Shown here in pieces: positions 39,701-46,882 of a stretch of 64,000 nucleotides of DNA; the stretch's first letter is position 1; every line of letters starts with the position of its first letter. This DNA is from Acanthosepion esculentum (lineage: Eukaryota > Mollusca > Cephalopoda > Sepiida > Sepiidae): the NCBI GenBank assembly GCA_964036315.1, contig OZ038517.1:22790083-22854082 (forward strand), read 5' to 3'. Both the position numbers and the translations under genes were made by a program. The notes beneath the pieces are model-generated. The model searched no databases and was not told where the DNA came from. It worked only from the letters and a program-made list of their open reading frames with translations.

Positions 39701-42700
39701 TGTTTTGGTGTAAGGAATATTGTTCGTACGATTGGGTCAGTGTTGGCGGCTAGCTAAGTTATAGTTAAGACAGAAGAAGACCGTCCTTTCCCCAATCCCC
39801 CCTTCGGCCTTGTGCCACATTTCTGTACATTATACAGAATAAATATCACTTTCACTATGGTACCTAGGCTTTATGAATTTAAGTGCGGTACTAAATTGGC
39901 AACAACATCTTGTCATTTTACAGTTGAAATGGTTCGATGTATCTGACAGTTTCTTCTGTTGTACTTCTCGCTTCCCAGTTAACTTTAAATACAATGTCAA
40001 TCATTATCTTCTGTCTTAATTCCTGTTCTTCTATTGTTCTCTCTCCTAAATGTTTTCTTTTTCTCACGTTTTCTCACACTTGGTAATCCCTTTGCATCTT
40101 AGTGGCTTTATTTCCTTGCTCATGGTGAATTGATTAAAAATAAAAATATTAAAAGTTTCAAATGAGACTCTTGAAGTGAAGAATGTTTAATCTGTCATAA
40201 CTTTTTTTTGCAATATGTTTTTTTTTCTTTGGTTCTCATCTGGCATCTTATTTACAGTTGCTCTCTTACGGACATGTCATCGCCTCCCTCTGTCTTTTCT
40301 ACAAATACTTTCATGGTAACTGCTCCGACAAGCTATTTTTGCTAGTTCCCAATCTGCATGAATTTAAACGTGCCACTAGGTTGGCATCTCAGTCCCACCC
40401 TTTCACTGTCGAAATGATTAAATGTAGCCATCTCTTCTACTCCAATAGCTTTATGTCTCGCACTTCCTGTCTGTAGAACTCACTTCCTCTTTCTTCCCTG
40501 ATAGCTATAACCTCCAACTATTCAAATGCAATGTCAATTGACATCTCCAGATGCCTTGATCTAGTCCCCATTCTTCTCTTTATCCTTTCCTCTTTCACAC
40601 CTCTTTACTCTTGCTCCCACTCTCTGTCAACCCTTGCATGCTAGTGGCACTCCCACCTTGCCTGGGGTGAAAAGCTTAAAAAAAACAAAACAACACAAAT
40701 ATCAATTCTTCATTTCTCATTAAGACAATTATCAAATCTTTCTTAACAGGATTATGCCTCCATCGTGTCTCATAGTCGAGCTGTGAGTATTTACTTAGGC
40801 TGCTGTAAATTTCCTGCTGAAAAAGATCTTCTTCAGTATTGGAAAGACAACCGAATGGCCTTATTAAATGTACTACAAGAGGTAAGAAATGCATTTCTGT
40901 TTACAGCAATTGCATGTCTAACTATTTAGAAGCAAATGCTTAAGAAAGGCATTGTTGTGTAGAATATAAAAGCAAAGAGAATTCATGACAATAATGTGAC
41001 ATTTTCAAGAAGCCATCTTCTTTTTTTTACCGGCTAAGTATGTCAATAGATGCTAAACCATTGTGATTTAATTCTTTCAAATGTTTTTAAGTGAACAGCT
41101 TCAGATAGCAGCATTCTGATAAAAAAATAGAAGTCTAAAAACATTTTTAAAAAAACACTTGTAATTAATAAATAATTTTTTTTTATACTAAAATTTAACC
41201 AATAGAAAGCTCAAGAGCCACTCAAAGTGTCTGATATGAATAAGAGGAGGAAGTAGGGAGGTTAAATAGGACAGATAATGATTGACCTTTGACATGAAGA
41301 GATTAAGATTATAGTTTTCAGGGAAGCATACACTCTGGACTTTGTTCCACAAAGCAGCAGTTCCTGGGAAAAAAGCTGATTGAGTGGAAGTTCCATCATA
41401 CAACAATTGGAATATGGAGGGAACATTGTGGAAATAAACCTGGAAATATCAGTAGAGTAGCGATAGGCTTGCAACATTGCATTTGTGGGCAAGAATCTGA
41501 GGACAGTGCAGAGGATTCAGAAAGAGATGGATGAGTCTAATGGTGATTATGAAGATACAGTAGTTCGGAAAACTGACTCTGATCGTTCTGATAAGAAAAA
41601 GAACTCTCAAATTTGTTGGTGAAGACTCAACACAGAAGCCTACATCAAGTGCCTTGAGGATGTAGTGCTGCCCTCGGTCAAGAGGGTGGCTGCTGAAAGA
41701 CCCTATGTCTGGCAACAGGACTCTGCACCATGCGACACAAGCAGAAGAACCCAGTCATGGCTGTCAGACAATTTCTGTGACCACATTACCCCTTACATCT
41801 GGCCACCTAACTGCCCAGATTACAAACCCCTTGATTATCATGTGTAGGGCGCAGTTGAGCAAGAGAGCAACAAAACTCCTTGTAACACCAAAGATAAACT
41901 AAAGGCAAGGATTATGGTAGCATTCATCAATTTAAACAAGGAGATTGGAATTTCTTGCAATTCTTCTAGACAAAGTCGTCTGGAGGCAGTGGTTGAAGTG
42001 AATGATGATTTTATTGAATAAATTTACTCTTTAGTATTTCAAAACATTTTTGTGTTATAAATGAGATTTCAGCCTTATTTTCATATTTTCGTCATTTGGA
42101 CGACAATTTATCCATCGCATCCTGTATAATTCAAACATGATGCCAGTGTCATATTCACGTTTTCGTCATTTGGACGACAATTTATCCATCGCATCCTGTA
42201 TAATTATTCAAACGAGATGCCAGTGTCATATTCACGTTTTCGTCATTTGGACGACAATTTATCCATCGCATCCTGTATAATTATTCAAACGAGATGCCAG
42301 TGTCATATTCACGTTTTCGTCATTTGGACGACAATTTATCCATCGCATCCTGTAATCAAATTATAAAAACTTCTGGTAATATGTATTCTCATCAGTAGCT
42401 TTTTTTCTTTGTCTCTTTTGTGTCATGTGATGCATTTGTGCATCATGATTGTGTTTTTTTTTGGTGGGGGGGTGCTAAAGAAGAGCAACAGTTCTAGAAA
42501 TCAAAGTTGATTACAAAACAATAATCCTAATGAGAATAGCCATCATTATTTCTAATGCTTAAAATAAAAACGTTTGGAAGAGATGCACATGTGCATCAGA
42601 AGCAATATATACAACATACCATAAGAGACATATATGTCATTTGGCAGGAGGTGTTTTAATTATTGTTTAAAAACAAAAAAAATTAATTCACTACTTGCAG

Positions 42701-45700
42701 GTGCATCAAGGTTTCCACGGTGTGCTCATTGATAATACTACAAAATTACCTGTGATCAATGCCTCTGTGAATATCTTTGAGTCTTCAGCTGTCTATTCTG
42801 GAGGGGTGAAAGGTCAATTCTGGGTCTACCTTGCCCCTGGTTCTTATATTGTTACCATTCAAGCTGAGGGTTACAATGACTGGATACAGGTAAGTCAAAA
42901 CTTTCGTTGATCCCCCATTAGTGTCATAAGATGTTTGAACTGCTTTACAAAAAGAAGAGATAACAAAAAGACAAAAATTTACTAAGAGTTACAAAAGATA
43001 GATGATCATGGCTCTTCACAATTTCCTATGTCCTGAAGGGATAGAGCACAGAGTAGAAGTGATAGGAATCTTTAAGTATGTTTTGTTTCATGCAAATGTG
43101 CTGATATTAACAAAAGTTATAAATACCATATATTTCCATGTATAAGACAACCTTTAAATCCCAAAAATCATGCTTAAAAATTGGAGGTCATCTTATAGAA
43201 CAATTCTAAAAAAGAAACCTTAAATAATTTGTCGGTAGGCTAACCTCAGCACTGGTGTGATAACCACTAATGTATATGAAAAGATTCACATTATCAAATA
43301 AACTGTTAATAAAAGTAATAAAACTAATTCTATCTTATATATTAGTGGCATAACTTCATAATAAATTGCCTATTCGAAGAATAATTCCATATCAATGAAA
43401 TGATCTTGTATCCATGCAAGCTCTGCTGAGAGAATTTTAACATCAAGATATGATTGCATTCACAGCAACCTTTATCTTTCACTAAACTTTCAATAATCAT
43501 CATGGCCGTATTAATTACAGCAGTAATTAATAACATTTAGGATAACATAATATTCATTTCTCATTAAAAATTCATTATCATTTTGGTGTGAAATAATACA
43601 ATTTTAGGATTACATACAACCTTTATTTTCCAAATAAAAATCCTTTTACGGATGTTGAAAGTGTAATGTACTCTTATCATACAGTATTGTACTGTTATTT
43701 TGTGATTGTTGATGAAGTATAAATAAATGGTCATTAGTACACCAGGCTGTTTGGAACTGTTTAGATATAGAGGAAGAAGAATCAACATTCGCAAGAGATC
43801 ATGTGATGAAATGTAAGCAAAAACAATGGTTTCCCTTTTCAGGGGACGTGTTTATGAACAACATGATATAGAAACAGTTTTATTATTTTGTTTATTTTGA
43901 ATTTCTAAGGATATAGTAAGTAACATTTCCAATAACATCATCTTTATATAATCAATAAGCAGTTATCTTATACTACAGGTATAGGATAAATTCATTAAAA
44001 TTTGCTATATTTTTTTTACCTCACCTCATCTTATCTAAAAGTCGCCTTATATATAGAAATGTGTGGTTGCTCAAAGACTGTGTACCTTAATCCCAATCTG
44101 TTCATATATGCCTATATTTCTATCAATGAATAAAAAAATCAATAATTTTTTTTCCTCTCTACAGCATCTTGAAATTGTTGAAGGAAAGTTTTCTGAAAAG
44201 TACACTATTGCTATGACAAGAGAGGCTACTATTTTTGGTCTCTCAGCATTACTGGTAATTCTCATTACAGGTAAGTATCTCTTTAGTTTTTTTGTTTGTT
44301 TGTTTTTTTTTTTATTTTCATTTCACCCAAAGCAAGGCAATAATGTCACTGAGATTGAAAGAACATGAGAAATCATTATTAAGGATAAAGGACATTAAAA
44401 GACAAGGATACATGAAAACAGAGAAGATGGTGATTGATGTTACATTTAAATTTTTGAAGATCATAATTTACAGGATAGCGAGAAGACAGGTCCACAGGTA
44501 AGAGGTACAAGAGAAAACAACTATTAGAATAGAGCTATTTCAACAGAAAAATAACAAAACCTAATTGCCAATCTGGTACTATGCTTAAATTTGTGAATTC
44601 AAAGTACCAAAGATGAAAGCTGAATAGAACAATTGCCATGAAAATATTTATAGAAAAGAACCAGAAAATGACTGATTCTGTGATGCCAGGTCAGGACTGA
44701 CAACATTGCAGATTCTTTTTTGATCTTAGTCAAGGATCTTTAACTATATACGTGGAACACCACATCCAATGTGACAGCAAGCATGGATGAATCCATGGTA
44801 TTTTATCACGAAGCATATTGCCTTTCACTTTCATCTGTTTAAACTGACAATGGATATATCAGCCACTATAAGTGATGAGTGGACTTATTAGTTACATTTC
44901 ACCACCACAATGTTAAATAGAACAAAGAGTAATCTGGGTGACTTAGTCTCAGGATGTGTGTTGTGGTGCAGTGGATAACAGTTTGGAATAAGAAACTGAA
45001 AAGTCAGGGTCATTACATTCACTTAAGCACAAATACCCTTTGAGAAAGGTATAAATCTATTTCTCCTCCCCCCAAAGCTATGGGTTGAATAGCAGGCAGA
45101 CTGGGTCCTTTAGTCTTGGTTGGCAACCAGTCTACCATGTAAAGAAATTGTAACACACTGCAGGAAAATCTTCTGCCTAGTCAATCATGAATCGAAAAAG
45201 ACATGATCACCCAAATGTGTATCCTGTATGGCAATTAAATGACCGAGTCTGGCACCAGACCATAACTGCGGGTAGAAAACTGAATGGCTCTCTCTCACCC
45301 TGACTGAAAACCACTGGGACCATATTCTTGCATTATATTTATATATATATATTTTTATTTCTATTTATACAAATAATTAGTGACTTGGAATGAGAATTTT
45401 GGTAGTGAAGTTCATTACATGCTCTTTCAACAAATACCCTTAGGAAAGGTATAAATCCCCCCCCCCCGGAATTTAGATATCTGGGAAGTGTTTTAATAGA
45501 TATATGGTAGTGAATACTGAATTTCTCTACACTACAGATAAACAAAACTTGAAGCAACAGAAATGTGGTTCTACAGAAAGATGCTGAGAATACCGTGGAC
45601 TGAACATGTGAGCAACAAGGAAGATTTAAGGAAAATGTGAACAAAAGGGGCATTTATACTGGAATCAGAAAGAGAGAATTGAAATTTCTGAGACACATAA

Positions 45701-46835
45701 TGAAGGGGCTTGGAAAATTTGACACTCACAAGGCAGACAAAGGAAAACGCCAAGTAACCTACCTAACAAGATGGTGGAACAAGGAGTGGCAAAAAGAAAC
45801 TATACTAAGAGTTATAAAGGATAGGAAATTGTGGAGAGCCATATCACTTACATCCTCAAGTACACAGCACAGAGAAAAATTCATTCTGTAAGTGAGTTTA
45901 TAAAACTGGCCACTGGTCTCAATGAAAAAGTTCCAATACTAATGTTATTTAGGAAATATACCCTGTGAAAACTAGACATGAATAAATCTCTGAAAAAGGG
46001 AAATGGATAAACAAAATACATTTCAAAGAAACATAAAAAAAAACAATGAAAACACTTTTCAAACAGAAACAATAACAATTTGAAACAAACTTAAAGAAAT
46101 GATAGAGAAAAGGGACACATGGTGTCTTAGAGAATCCAAGACTCAATAATAGAGAATATATAATTACTATGTTGCCTCTTAGACCCGGCATCAGCTAAAG
46201 AACAAGTGGTAGTTTCCTTTAACCCTCAGGGGGTCATATGATAACAGACTTGCAAAAATTACAGTTAAACACATGTATGTATACAGTGTGGCAATAAAGT
46301 CATTATACAGTAACTTATAATAAAAAAAGCAAAGGATTGAAGCAAGTGGCTTGCTGGTCAAACAGTATCGTTAATTAATTTACTATTGTTTACCATAGCA
46401 TTTTATTGTTATTAACCAGACCATTTTAATAATAAATTAGCGTACTGTTGATTAATTGCTTTGCCTTAATTGTTATTGGAAGTAACTGTATAGTGATTTA
46501 TTGCTACCCTGTATGTGTCTACATACATATATATCAAAAGCAAAGGTATTGAAATAATAACATTTCCAGACCAGAAAAACCTTCTGAATGAGGGATCTGA
46601 AATAATGACACGATGCATACACACAAAAAAAGTTTGTTTTGAGGTCATATGAACAAGGATGAAAGTATGTTCATTTCATATAACCCACCCACTCCAATAC
46701 AATTTCAATACCCTTGTTTGTTTTTTTTAAGTAAATTAATTATCAATACTGTTCAAACTGCAAGCCAACTGCTTCAATGCTTTGCTTTTTTTATTATAAG
46801 TAACTATATACTGACTTTATTGCTACCCTGTGTGT

Positions 46836-46882
<47 letters not shown>

